A stretch of 64,000 nucleotides of DNA, taken from Rickettsia felis URRWXCal2. GTDB taxonomy: Bacteria; Pseudomonadota; Alphaproteobacteria; Rickettsiales; Rickettsiaceae. The position numbers were made by a program, and so were the translations under genes. Below are positions 17,573-28,426 of this stretch, piece after piece; positions within the stretch are counted from its first letter, which is position 1, and every line of letters begins with the position of its first letter. The notes beneath the pieces are model-generated. The model was not told where the DNA came from. It saw only the letters and a program-made list of their open reading frames with translations, and did no database searches. The stretch is from assembly GCA_000012145.1 (NCBI GenBank), contig CP000053.1:1364001-1428000 (forward strand), written 5' to 3'.

Positions 17573-19324
17573 CTATCTTTTTACATAACTGCCCGGGGCT
17601 TCTTCAATAGTCTCTAGATTCTGATAATCTAAAGAATCTATTAGCTTATTATCATTATTTTTTATAAGCCAATCAAGCCAATAGTTCCACCATGAGCCTT
17701 CATATTCCGTAGCTTTCATAAGCCACTCATGACTACTTAAACTTAAGTCGTCATTAAGCCGATAATTATATTTAGCAATCTCAGGAGGATTAACTACACC
17801 TGCTACATGCCCTGAATCCGTGAGACAAAAAATCTTATGTCCGTTTAATAATTTTACTCCATCATATATTGAACGCCATGGAGCTATATGATCTTCTTTT
17901 GCGGCTACGAAAAAAGTGTTGCAATCAACTTTTCCAAGATCTATTTTTGTTTCGAGTACCTCTAAATTATTAGACTCTTTTAGCAAGTTATTACAATATG
18001 TATTTTGTAAATATTCCTCATACATTTTTGCCGGCAAGTTAGTAGAATCCGCATTCCAATATAGCAAATCAAAAGGCATAGGTTTTTTACCAAGCAAATA
18101 ATTATTGACAAAAAACGTCCAAATTAGATCATTTGCCCTTAGCACACTAAAACTATTTGATAAATATTGTCCGTCAAAATAGCCCTTTAGCTTTATATCT
18201 TCTTTAATGTAATTAATCGTAGCTTCATTAAAAAATATTCCAAGCTCACCCGGGTGAGTATAATCAAGCAAAGTAGTAAAGAAAGTGCTACTGTGAACAG
18301 AGTCTATTTTTTTTACTTTAAAGTAGGCGATAATTATAGCAAGGAACGTACCACCCATGCAATAGCCGACAAAATCAATTTTTTTAAAACCAAGATTTCT
18401 AACATACTCAAAAGGGGCTAAAATACCGTCTTTTAAGTAATCCTCGAAGCCTTTTTCCGATAGAGAGATATCAGGATTAACCCATGAAATAAGAAAAACT
18501 TGAAAATTATTTTCTACTAAGAAAGATATTAAAGAATTATGCGGAGATAAATCGAGTATATAATATTTATTTATACAGGGCGGAATAATAAATATCGGAA
18601 TCTTATGAACTTTCTCTTTCGGTTCATAGCATATTAATTGCATTAAATCATTTTGGAATATAACTTTTCCTTTTGTTGCCGCAATATTTTGACCGAGTTT
18701 AAAGGCGGATTTATCGGTAGTTTTAATATTTAATATATCACCAGAGCTTTTTATATCTCTTAAGAAATTTTCTAATCCCTGTACTAGATTTTGACCGCCG
18801 CTTTCTAACGTCTCACGTAAAACCTTAGGATTACAAAAAGCAAAATTTGAAGGTGAAAAAGCATCAATAAAATGTTTAGTTACAAACTCTAAATGTTGCT
18901 TGAGATCATTTGACAGCTCATACTGTTCTATATTCTTCTTAAGCCACTCACTAGATAATAAATAATATTGTTTAACAAAGTCAAAATAAGCATTATCCTC
19001 CCATGAAGAATCTTTAAATCTTTTATCTCGATTATCCGGAGAAAATACAGCTTTTGCCGGACTACCGACAAATTTTGCAAAGCTATTCGTTGTAAGCTCT
19101 CTTAACTTATCAATATATTCAATATTAAGCTGACAAAATTTTTCTGGATTTGCCCAAAATTGTTCTACCATTAAAGAAGCTATAATCCTGTTTTTATCAC
19201 TATCAATTAGGCTCCTAGGTATCATACTCCCCCTACCTTGCATGAAATGCAAAATAAGCTCTTGATATTTATCGGCTATTTCTTTGAAATTATTAATTAT
19301 CGTCTCGTGCGGGATGTTATACAT
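17573..19324 (-). CDS. phaC: Polyhydroxyalkanoate synthase (class I PhaC)
   Basis: 583-residue PHA synthase that polymerises hydroxyacyl-CoA into storage polyester. The alpha/beta-hydrolase core has the lipase-like box VGYCMGGTF with the catalytic cysteine, an aspartate in AAKEDHIAPW, and a histidine in TDSGHVAGVVNPP. Length and N-terminal region fit class I enzymes. I start at the ATG at 19324 (MYNIPHET); a TTG four codons upstream is possible, and neither has a strong ribosome site. A phasin gene is nearby. No phaA or phaB lies in the window, so the source of monomer is unknown. Confidence 0.94.
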   Translation of the reverse strand: MYNIPHETIINNFKEIADKYQELILHFMQGRGSMIPRSLIDSDKNRIIASLMVEQFWANPEKFCQLNIEYIDKLRELTTNSFAKFVGSPAKAVFSPDNRDKRFKDSSWEDNAYFDFVKQYYLLSSEWLKKNIEQYELSNDLKQHLEFVTKHFIDAFSPSNFAFCNPKVLRETLESGGQNLVQGLENFLRDIKSSGDILNIKTTDKSAFKLGQNIAATKGKVIFQNDLMQLICYEPKEKVHKIPIFIIPPCINKYYILDLSPHNSLISFLVENNFQVFLISWVNPDISLSEKGFEDYLKDGILAPFEYVRNLGFKKIDFVGYCMGGTFLAIIIAYFKVKKIDSVHSSTFFTTLLDYTHPGELGIFFNEATINYIKEDIKLKGYFDGQYLSNSFSVLRANDLIWTFFVNNYLLGKKPMPFDLLYWNADSTNLPAKMYEEYLQNTYCNNLLKESNNLEVLETKIDLGKVDCNTFFVAAKEDHIAPWRSIYDGVKLLNGHKIFCLTDSGHVAGVVNPPEIAKYNYRLNDDLSLSSHEWLMKATEYEGSWWNYWLDWLIKNNDNKLIDSLDYQNLETIEEAPGSYVKR

Positions 19325-19369
19325 GTTTAGTTCCAAGATGTTTCTAAAAAATTAACAATTAATATAAAT

Positions 19370-19499
19370 AGTAAACGAAGTTTAATTTGGAAAAGAGCAA
19401 GGCGTTTCACATTTTTTGACCGCAGCGTACATATTAGTACGTGAGGATCAAAAAATATGAAACAACGACGCCAATTTTTCAAATTAAACGAGTATACTC
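19370..19499. repeat. Rickettsial palindromic element-like repeat (copy 1)
   Basis: About 130-base palindrome with arms around gtttaatttggaaaagagca and its complement ccaatttttcaaattaaac, and centre gcgtacatattagtacgtga. It shares its outer arms with the next element and with 60236-60391 but has a different centre. It lies in the phaC-ubiD gap. Confidence 0.75.
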
Positions 19500-19648
19500 T
19501 TGGTAAATGAAGAGTTGGTATACGAAGCTCAATTTGGAAAAGAGCAAGGAGTCTGTAAGCCGAGGAGCGGAGCGTATAATAAACGTTCAGCATCCGAGGT
19601 CTTACAAAGACGACGTAGCCAATTTTTCAAATTCAGCGAGTATATACT
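19490..19648. repeat. Rickettsial palindromic element-like repeat (copy 2)
   Basis: About 159 bases with ends agtatact / agtatatact and interior tacgaagctcaatttggaaa, gtctgtaagccgaggagcgg and catccgaggtcttacaaaga. It is nearly identical to 60236-60391. It abuts the ubiD stop codon exactly, as the other copy abuts the gltA stop. One minus-strand frame is open through it, a property of the rickettsial palindromic elements (RPE) known to insert in genes. Which numbered RPE family it belongs to needs a database comparison. Confidence 0.8.
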
Positions 19649-21127
19649 TTATATCTTTAAACCATCCCACATACTATCAACCTTGTCGATAACTTCCTGA
19701 CTCATTTCTATTTTTTTACCCCATTTTCTATTTGTCTCAGGGTATATTTTATCGGTTGCATCTATTCCCATTTTACTACCAAGCCCTGAATCAGGTGATG
19801 CAAAATCTAAATAATCTATAGGAGAATTATCTATAAAGCTCGTATCACGCCTTGGATCGCTTCTTGTTGCTATTGCCCAAATTACTTCTTGCCAATTACG
19901 AACATCAATATCATCATCTACAACTATAATAAACTTACTATACATAAATTGCCGTAAGTACGACCAAATCCCAAGCATTATTCTTTTAGCATGACCGGGA
20001 TAAGATTTTTTAATCGATACTACCGCAATTCTATATGAACAACCTTCAGGTGGAAGCCAAAAATCGACTATTTCCGGAAATTGCTGCTGCAAGATAGGAA
20101 TAAAGATTTCATTTAATGCTTCACCTAAGATTGACGGCTCATCAGGCGGTTTTCCGGTATAGGTACTTAAATATACTGGATTTTTCTTCATCGTTATTGC
20201 AGTTACGGTAAAGACCGGAAACTCCTCAACATCATTATAATATCCGGTATGATCCCCAAAAGGGCCTTCAGGTAAATATTCCTCTAAACTTACATAACCT
20301 TCTAGCACTATTTCACTATGTGCAGGTACTTTTAAGTCAATAGTTTTGCATTGCACCAGCTCTATTTTTTCATTACCGAGTAAACCTGCAAAATTATACT
20401 CCGAGATATTCTCAGGTATCGGCGTAACCGCTGCCAAAGTTACCGCGGGATTTGCCCCAATAACGATAGCGGCGGGAAACGGCTCTTTTTTTGCTTCTTT
20501 CCAACGTTTATGATGCTCTGCTCCGCCCCGTAACTTTAACCAACGCATTAATAATTTATTTTCCGAAATAACCTGCATTCTATATATGCCAAGGTTGTAA
20601 TTATCCACCTTATCTTTTGTTGGACCTTTAGTAACTACTATACCCCAAGTAATTAAAGGTGAAATATCATCAGGCCAACATTTTTGAATCGGTAATATAT
20701 TGATATTCGGTTTATCAACAACGACTTCATGACAAGCTGCTTTTGATATAGTTTTAGGAGACATAGCAAAAATACGCTTTGCTAGCGGTAACATCGACAA
20801 TGTTTCTTTAAAAGATGCGGGAGGTTGTGGCTGCTTAAGAAATGCTAGTAAAACGCCAAGTTCTCTTAATTCTTTGGGTGACTTAAGTTTAAGTCCCATA
20901 CAAATACGATTTATACTAGCATAAAGATTAGTTAGAACAGGTATATCGGATTTAGTGCCGTCGGCTTTTATAACATTTTCAAAAAGTAATGCAGGTCCGC
21001 CTTGTGCTAATACTCTTCTACTAATTTCAGTAATTTCTAGGTCAGTTTTAACTGGGGTAGAAATACGCTTTAGCTCACCGTTTTTTTCTAAAAATTTTAA
21101 AAACTCCGGTAAATCTTTAAAGCTCAT
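19649..21127 (-). CDS. ubiD: UbiD family decarboxylase (4-hydroxy-3-polyprenylbenzoate decarboxylase)
   Basis: 492-residue UbiD, the prenylated-FMN-dependent decarboxylase of ubiquinone synthesis. Family features are the N-terminal [45 protein letters not shown], the catalytic-region segment [11 protein letters not shown], and [20 protein letters not shown] with ATRSDPRRD. The length is typical. The UbiX partner that makes the flavin cofactor is not in the window. The 3' end is flush with a palindromic element. Confidence 0.96.
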   Translation of the reverse strand: MSFKDLPEFLKFLEKNGELKRISTPVKTDLEITEISRRVLAQGGPALLFENVIKADGTKSDIPVLTNLYASINRICMGLKLKSPKELRELGVLLAFLKQPQPPASFKETLSMLPLAKRIFAMSPKTISKAACHEVVVDKPNINILPIQKCWPDDISPLITWGIVVTKGPTKDKVDNYNLGIYRMQVISENKLLMRWLKLRGGAEHHKRWKEAKKEPFPAAIVIGANPAVTLAAVTPIPENISEYNFAGLLGNEKIELVQCKTIDLKVPAHSEIVLEGYVSLEEYLPEGPFGDHTGYYNDVEEFPVFTVTAITMKKNPVYLSTYTGKPPDEPSILGEALNEIFIPILQQQFPEIVDFWLPPEGCSYRIAVVSIKKSYPGHAKRIMLGIWSYLRQFMYSKFIIVVDDDIDVRNWQEVIWAIATRSDPRRDTSFIDNSPIDYLDFASPDSGLGSKMGIDATDKIYPETNRKWGKKIEMSQEVIDKVDSMWDGLKI

Positions 21128-21166
21128 AGTTCTATTTTTTTGTTTATAATGCGTGGCTTATTTTAT

Positions 21167-21250
21167 CGTCATTGCGAGCGACTGCAAGGAGCGTGGCAAT
21201 CTCAGGATGCTTGACAAGATTGCCACGTCGCTTCGCTCCTCGCAATGACG
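21167..21250. repeat. Palindromic repeat, family A (short form)
   Basis: 84 bases, cgtcattgcgagcgactgca to gctcctcgcaatgacg, between the ubiD and ppiD-like genes. Confidence 0.85.
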
Positions 21251-21268
21251 GTGCGGGGTGACAGCTCC

Positions 21269-22843
21269 CTACTTACTAAAATTAGCTTTTACCTGCATAT
21301 CATTCTGAATAATTGTGTAGTTAATTAGCTCGTCAATTACAGAATTTTTAATATTATATATTATATTTTTTTCTGAATTGATATGAATATTTTTAGCTGT
21401 TAATTCATCTATACTTCTAGATTTAATATATGCAAAATATACTTCATCACCTACTTGGAATATAGGTGTATTACTTCCTATTTTAGTATTAAAAATTGAT
21501 AATAATATCTCTGGAGTTAATGTTAGATCATTTTCCATTTCCGCTCTAATATAGCTTTTTTTGCTTATTTTTATTCCTGCTGCTTTAAGCTCTTTTATGT
21601 TCTCTTGATCTGAATTATATTCCTTTGCTAAATCCTTGATAATTTTTAAGTTTACATCAGCGATATTCTGCTTTATCCAAACTTTATTTACCTGCTCTTT
21701 AATAGCGTCAAATTCAGGTATTTTTGCCGGCTGAATCGACTTTAATTCTACCAATATAAGATAACTTTTATCTTCTGCTTCTATAGGATAAGATAATTCT
21801 CCTTCCGAAAGTTCAAAAATACTATCAACATTTTCGGCAATTATTTTATCTTCAATAAGCTCTGCATAACTTATATAGTTAACGTTTTGTATCGGTAGCT
21901 TATATTTTTCGGCAATTTCAACTAAGCTAGAACCGGCTGCCGTCTCATCTTCCAGTTTTTTAGCAAACTCCATATTAAGTATGTCGATTTTTTGAGCCTT
22001 TAATAAATCATGTAATTGTTTCTGTACTGCTTCAAAACTTTGATCACCGAATTCATCTTTATTTTCATTATAAAATTCTAACAACTCATCTTGAGTAATT
22101 GAGACTTTTAAATCCTTAATATTAGCTTTAATATAAGAAAAGCTGCGTTTCTCAGGTACCTCAAACACGGTTTTATTATCTTGGTAAAAAACCTTTAATT
22201 GCTGGTCGGTAGGGGTAGAGATTTGTAAATCTTTCGGTTTATTTTGTAAATCTATCTGCACTAATTCTACTTCTCTTTTTTCAGCCATATAATCTACTAT
22301 ATTGTCAGTCATAGCTTTAGGAACATAGAAACTTTCTACAAAACTACCGACAAAAATATTTTTTAGAGCTTTTTCTTTGAAGTTTAATAAATATTTTTCT
22401 TCATCCATATAAGAATTTCTAAAATAAGTTTTAAAAATTTTTATATCGAAAATACCTTGCTCATTTTTAAAAACCGGTGATTCTTTGACTAAAATTTTAA
22501 CTGTATCATCACTTAGATCTAAGTCGTAATAGCCAACTAAATAATCTAAAACATTATCGTAAACAAGCCTTTTTAGAATTCGGTTATCAATATTTAACTG
22601 TGCTATTTCTTCATCCGTTAAACTTGTTCCTGTTTGCTTACTTATAGCATTAATTTCTAAAGATTTCGCTCTCAAAAAATCTTCTTGGGAGATATTTTTC
22701 ACATGAGAAAAAGTAACAATATCGCCGCTTCTTCTTCCGTTTAATACATCTTTAAAACCAAAGCCGACAAAAGCAAAAGCTATCATTGCGAATAAAACTC
22801 GCATTATAAAACTATCGGCGGTTTTTCTAATATTATCTAACAT
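21269..22843 (-). CDS. PpiD-like periplasmic peptidyl-prolyl isomerase/foldase
   Basis: 524-residue inner-membrane-anchored periplasmic chaperone of the SurA/PpiD group. The N-terminus MLDNIRKTADSFIMRVLFAM leads into one membrane segment (IAFAFVGFGF), then an SurA_N-like domain (residues about 35-200: NISQEDFLRAKS, TDEEIAQLN, VPKAMTDNIVDYMAEKREVE). The parvulin region (about 240-380) is divergent: FELSEGELSYPIEAEDKSYL is recognisable, but I cannot confirm isomerase active-site residues. It probably assists outer-membrane protein folding, which fits the nearby autotransporter genes. Confidence 0.85.
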   Translation of the reverse strand: MLDNIRKTADSFIMRVLFAMIAFAFVGFGFKDVLNGRRSGDIVTFSHVKNISQEDFLRAKSLEINAISKQTGTSLTDEEIAQLNIDNRILKRLVYDNVLDYLVGYYDLDLSDDTVKILVKESPVFKNEQGIFDIKIFKTYFRNSYMDEEKYLLNFKEKALKNIFVGSFVESFYVPKAMTDNIVDYMAEKREVELVQIDLQNKPKDLQISTPTDQQLKVFYQDNKTVFEVPEKRSFSYIKANIKDLKVSITQDELLEFYNENKDEFGDQSFEAVQKQLHDLLKAQKIDILNMEFAKKLEDETAAGSSLVEIAEKYKLPIQNVNYISYAELIEDKIIAENVDSIFELSEGELSYPIEAEDKSYLILVELKSIQPAKIPEFDAIKEQVNKVWIKQNIADVNLKIIKDLAKEYNSDQENIKELKAAGIKISKKSYIRAEMENDLTLTPEILLSIFNTKIGSNTPIFQVGDEVYFAYIKSRSIDELTAKNIHINSEKNIIYNIKNSVIDELINYTIIQNDMQVKANFSK

Positions 22844-22864
22844 AATTTTTTATTTAAATTTTAT

Positions 22865-22948
22865 CGTCATTGCGAGGAGCGAAGCGACGCGGTAATCTCA
22901 AGATGTTTGACGAGATTGCCACGCAGCCTATGGCTGCTCGCAATGACG
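22865..22948. repeat. Palindromic repeat, family A (short form)
   Basis: cgtcattgcgaggagcgaag to ggctgctcgcaatgacg, upstream of the ppiD-like gene. Confidence 0.85.
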
Positions 22949-22974
22949 GCTCTCAAGACTACATTATAAAGCAA

Positions 22975-23007
22975 AAAAGCCTATATAGTCAAACTATATA
23001 GGCTTTT
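22975..23007 (-). terminator. Intrinsic terminator downstream of ompA
   Basis: Perfect 15-base stem AAAAGCCTATATAGT / ACTATATAGGCTTTT with a 3-base loop. Read on the minus strand it is followed by a run of T. It lies about 160 bases after the ompA stop, with a family A repeat between, and matches a rho-independent terminator for ompA. Confidence 0.75.
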
Positions 23008-23056
23008 ATATTGTTTTTGTAGATGTTCGATGTCATTTCTGCGTGATTTGGCTTTC

Positions 23057-23155
23057 CGTCATTGCGAGGAAAGGCGAAGCCTTGACGTGGCAACCTCAGG
23101 AGTTCGTTATTATTTCATGAGATTGCCACGCAGCCTATGGCTGCTCGCAATGACG
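23057..23155. repeat. Palindromic repeat, family A
   Basis: cgtcattgcgaggaaaggcg to ggctgctcgcaatgacg, 13 bases beyond the ompA stop codon, between the gene and its terminator. Confidence 0.85.
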
Positions 23156-23167
23156 AGCTAGAGTATA

Positions 23168-26100
23168 TTAGAAGTTTACACGAACTTTTACACTACCTTG
23201 CTGAGCGAAATACTTACTTCCGATATTTGTATCGTAGTTAATACCGTATTCCATCATTTTGTGCTTAGCAGTAACACCGACGCCGACATCAAAGCTTGTT
23301 TTGCTTTGCTTAAAGCTGTTGGTAAAGGAGCAGTCATACCTTGTAATCTTGCATCAATCGCCGGAACTTTATTCTTGAATGCATAATCAACCATTGCGTA
23401 AAGCTCAGGTGTTAGCACTACTTCTTCATTGACATTGATATTACTTGATACTTTACCGCCGAGTAAACCATCGAAGCTATTATAGTTCTTGCCTTTAACT
23501 ATAAGGTTTTGGTTAGTAGTCAGTTTCCTTATAGCCCTTATCTTTGATAGCCGAATATCTAAGCCCTGCAAGCGGTGTTAAGTTAATATTCTCAGGCATC
23601 ATATAGGTATAACCAGCCATTAACTGACCTGTATAGCTTTCAGATTTATACTTACCGCTTGCGGTTTGATAGCCGACAGTCTCTAGTGCCGTTGCAATAA
23701 CACGTCTTGATTTGCTTTTTATCCTATTATCCGAGTAAGATGCTATAGCTTCAACGAAAAGATTTTCATAAGGTACATTATATAAACCGTATACGGAATA
23801 GATGTTACTCTCTACCTTATTCTTATCGCCCGTCTTATTATTTTTCAGCTTAATATCGGTATCGGCTCTTGTATATGCAAGCCCGAGTGCTAAATCATCG
23901 TTAACTAAGCCGTCAAAACCTATAGTGCCACCGGTTGTATCAGACTTATAACCGCTTATATTGTTACGCATCTTCTGCGTTGCATTACCGACAAACGGAC
24001 TTATCCATGCACCAAACTTAGCATCTCTGTCCTCATCACCGGCAGCTACGGCAGCCGGGCTGTATTGCATCCATTCTAGCATTTAGATTAATTAAGCTAC
24101 TTGAGATATTACTTAGTATAACTTGATTATTAATAGCAGCTATAGTATCGCTAGGTTTTACAACATCTTGTATAAGGTGAGTTACAGCATCTGCTTCTTG
24201 TTGCGGCGTCATAAAGCCGAAATTATTGAAAGCTTGACGTACATCCGAACCGTTTGGAGCATCTTCCATTAACTCAAGCGATTTCTTTATATTTGCAGCA
24301 TTCGGGATATTTGCAAGCGGTCCGCCTGGTTCAAAATCTTCATCTATAACATCTTCAGCTATATCTTCAGCAAATAACGTTAAAGTCGATGCATCAAAAG
24401 TAAAGTCAACAAAACGGTTATCATTGTTAATAGTTATTTTAACATTCTCTTCGGGAGTAGGCTTTAAACCGCCTTCCGTTTCTGCAGATATTACCGTATA
24501 TTTTGTATCCGGGCTTATATTATTAATGTCAAAATTAGTAGCAGTAACAACAAGTGCTAAAGTTGAAACCCCTGATAAATCAAGAGTACTACCTGATTTA
24601 ATTAAGATATTACCGCCTGACTTAGCTGCTCCGTCAAAAGTAGTATTTAAGGTTAGCGTATCAGTAAAGCTACCGGTGCCGGTATATGTTACTTGGCTTG
24701 CACCTAAAGTAAGTGTAGTACCGCTACCTGTTATATTACTATTAAAGGCTAGGCTATTACCGAAATTAATAGTAGCATTGTTAGCTGCAAAGCTGGTAGC
24801 CGTTACGTTTTTAGCAAAATTAGTGATAGAAGCTTTAGCTAAAGTAACTGCACCGGTGTTAGTAAATATATCGGCAAAACTTGTAGTATCGCCGAGCGTC
24901 GCCGCACCTTTTGCATTAACACTGCTTGCAAAGTTTGTTGTGCCTGCCGTTGTGATATCACCAACCGAATTAGCCGCAGTCCCTACAACACCGCTAACAC
25001 TACCGCCATTCGTGAAGTTTAACTTCAGAGCCTGACCGCCGGTTTTATTTATGCTGCCTGTTAAGTTAAAGTTTGCAGGTAATGTTTAAGAGTGCAGTAC
25101 CGTTACCTTGGATTTCGGTGATACTAGTATTACCGCCTTTGGTTATGCTTACAGTCCCGGCACCTACTTTTAACATAGCGAGATTCGTAATAGGTCCATT
25201 AATAATACTTGCACCAGTTGCAATGATTGTACCGTTAACACCGCCGGTACTTGTAACACTATCGGTGATATTTTTATTTGCACCAAGTGTTATAACTGCT
25301 GCTTGATTATTGAAATCTACATTACCTTTAATATTACCGTTTTGAGTTAAAGCAGTAGCAACACCGAATGATAAATTAGAATTAATATCCTTATTATAGG
25401 TAATTGCCGGCACTAATAATTCTAAATCGTTAGCAAATATCTCAGTATCTATTTGGAATGTTCCGTTTCCTCTAAATTCTAATTCTTTTAATTTATTTAC
25501 TGCAGTACCGTAAGTAGCATTTCCGACACTTGCAAGAATTACTTTCCCGCCCGCAGCTCCTGAATCTACAGCAAGCTTACCTTTACTTGGAGCTAGTGGA
25601 TCAAGTACAGCATTTAATGTTATCGTACCGTTACCGGCTGCACTATTTTGTAATACTAAAGTTGCATCTTCAAGAGCAAAATTAATATTCTGACCGTTGG
25701 CTAAAATTCCTACATTACCGCCATTTGCATCAATCGTATAAGAACCGGCAGCGGCAGGAATCGCTCCACCTGTAGGCCCTACGCCTGCAGCACCGTTATT
25801 TATTACATTAATTTGATTAGTAATACCACCTACATCAACAAAGTTTGTAACATTTAGGATATTAAATACAGGAACATTTGTAGCATCTATATTATTCAAT
25901 GCTACATTACCTAAAACACTTAATGATGCTAATTCATTTCCTGCCGTACCTATTGTTTTAGCTCCAACGTCACCTTGTACGGTCATAAGTTTTGTTGGAC
26001 TCAAAAGAATTAACTCACCACCACCGTTAGCAAGACCGGGTAAATGATTTTTAAGAGTGATAACTCTATCATCTGTAGACTAACGTTAGCTAAGAAAAGA

Positions 26101-27870
26101 CGTGAAGCTGCTCCTTTAAAACTAATCGCCTGAGCGTCTAATATATCAACATCAGCGTTCTTAGCATTTATTACAAAAATCTTATTATTTTGAATGTTAA
26201 TTTGTGCAACTGTGCCTATACTAACATCATTTGCAATCACTGTACCAGCAGCATTAATATTAAGTGTAGCATTATTACCGTTTGCTATAGTTCCGATTAA
26301 GTTATAATTCTTACCGGCAGGACCGTTAAACTCTAAATTACTCGCAGCTCCAAAATCTATATTATTCGCAGCTAGGCTTCCTCCGGCTCGTAATGTTATT
26401 CCTGCTCCTATATTCACTGTTGCGAAGAGTTCTGTACCACCTATACTACCTGTTACCGTACTATCACCGGTAAATGTTACTACTGACGCATTATCCGTTA
26501 AGTTTATTGCATTCGCTTTTACTACTCCGCCTTGTATTTGCAGCAAACCTGCTCCTACGCTTACCTCTGCTAATACTGCCGTGTTACCTATATTATCGGT
26601 TACCGTACTTGCTCCGGTAAAGATTACCACACCTTTATTGGCATTACCGGTATTATCTATTGCTCCGGTTACTACTACAGGATTCGTAAATATTAATACT
26701 GACGCATCATCTGTTAACTTAGTCGTAGTAGCTTTAATAACCGCTCCATCCAAGGTAGCCACACCTGCTCCTATATTTATCGTGGCTAATGAATTTGTAT
26801 TACCTATATTCCCGGTTACTTGACTCAATGCTCCATTTAGATTTACGACACCTACATTATCACCGCCTGTGGTGTTATCAACAGCACCTGTTAATACTGC
26901 ATTTGTAAGTGTTAATACCGACGCTGCATTCGTTAACTTAGTCGTAGTGGCTTTAATAACCGCTCCCCCTAACGTAGCCGTACCTGCTCCTACACTTATT
27001 GTCGCTAATGAATTTGTATTACCTATATTTCCAGTTACTTGACTCAACGCTCCGTTTAAATTTAAGACACCTACATCATCACCGCCTGTGGTGTTATCAA
27101 CAGCACCTGTTAATACTGCATTTGCATTTGTAAGTGTTAATACCGACGCTGCATTTGTTAACTTAGTCGTAGTGGCTTTAATAACTGCCCCTCCAAGAGA
27201 AAGCGTACTTGCTCCAATGCTTATTTGAGCTGCCGGATTAGTATTACCTATTGTTCCGTTAATGGCAGCATCTGTATTGTCAGTTATTATACCTCCTCCA
27301 TCTATATTTCCTGCAAGCGTTATTGGTCCTAATACATCTGGATCTGAAGCAATAGTCAAACCGGCATTCGCTCCACCTAGAGTTATATTACCTAAAGCAG
27401 TATATGTATTATTAGCAGCAGCTTGTCCACCTTGGAATAACAACGCAGGATTTGCACCGTAGGCTGCAGTACCGGTACCTGTTAAAGTTAAGGTTAAACC
27501 ATCATCAATATTAACTGCAAGTTTATTAGCTCCTCCCGTATCTACCACTGAACCTAATGAAATATCACCAGTTACTGAAAAAAGACCTGCTGCAAAATTA
27601 TTTAAATCTAATGCACGAACACTTACGTCAGCATCAGTAACCGTAAAAGCACCGGTATATTGTAAAGTAGAACCCGCTACAAAAGCACCGGCTCCAGGAC
27701 CTATATTTGTTCCGGCTGCAAGCTCTGCACCATCAGCAGTTACGGTTCTTGCAGCACCAAGGACTCCACTACCGGTTAGCATTATCGCTGCGGTTGAGGT
27801 GGTGAATAAAGCAGTTTTAAGACCTTTTTGAATTGCTTTTTGAAATAATTTTAGAGAAGATATTCGCCAT
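23168..27870 (-). pseudogene. ompA: Outer membrane protein A (rOmpA, Sca0), broken by multiple frameshifts
   Basis: Remnant of the autotransporter adhesin rOmpA. The N-terminus after ATG 27870 (MANI) shifts frame within the first ten codons, then reads KLFQKAIQKGLKTALFTTST and AAIMLTGSGVLGA, the rOmpA signal region. The passenger keeps a few short repeats (ATTTKLTNAASVLTLTN, LNGALSQVTGNIGNTNSLA), far fewer than the long repeat array of spotted fever OmpA as I remember it. The barrel (KFGAWISPFVGNATQKMRNN ... FAQQGSVKVRVNF) ends at 23168. Frame changes occur near 27850, 26010, 25060, 24060, 23520 and 23260, so no full-length protein can be made. The longest intact piece is 26010-27782. The plus-strand reading frames across it are shadows. 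Confidence 0.93.
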
Positions 27871-28040
27871 ATATACCTTAATAAAAATTAAATAACTTAG
27901 TAATTGTTACAATTTTAATACAATTTTTTTAATATGTCTATTATAATTAATAATTATATATAATACTTTACAAATTTAGTATGAATATGTGGCATTTGCA
28001 TTCTGCAGGGGCGGTAGCTTTGTTGTATGGCTCGTTTTTT

Positions 28041-28157
28041 CGTCATTGCGAGAAGAATTACATAGTAATTCGACGAAGCAATCCAGTTAAAAATTCTGAT
28101 TTACAGAATTTTTTTATTATTTTTTCTAGATTGCCACGTCGCTTCGCTCCTCGCAAG
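28041..28157. repeat. Palindromic repeat, family A, right end truncated
   Basis: Starts cgtcattgcgagaagaatta and ends at cttcgctcctcgcaagg, losing the last bases of the palindrome. It lies in the 550-base gap upstream of ompA, which holds no gene. Confidence 0.8.
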
Positions 28158-28188
28158 GCATTGTTGTGTAGACCGGTAAATGCTCTTT

Positions 28189-28306
28189 ATGTCATTCCTG
28201 CGAAAGCAGGAATCCAGAAAAAAAGTATAAATACATAAAATTTTTGAAATTAAAAGCTCAATTTATCTCGCTTTATGCTGGATTCCTGCTTTCGCAGGAA
28301 TGACAT
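28189..28306. repeat. Palindromic repeat, family B
   Basis: atgtcattcctgcgaaagca to ctttcgcaggaatgacat, the same interior as the 16646 copy. Confidence 0.85.
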
Positions 28307-28426
28307 CGGTATCCACGCGGGGATGACATCGAGATTTTTTAAAAAATGTCCGGTACTATAGGTCAAGCCACGGAATGACAGGAAGGGAATCGCTCCACGC
28401 AGGCAACGCCCGCTCACAATGACTAT

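Noticed and set aside
19327..19593. 88-codon minus-strand frame between ubiD and phaC
   Set aside because: Composed of two palindromic elements and no gene-like signal. The phaC start lies inside it.
24424..25035. 203-codon plus-strand frame rich in Val/Leu/Ala
   Set aside because: It is antisense to the ompA passenger, whose minus-strand reading matches OmpA throughout.
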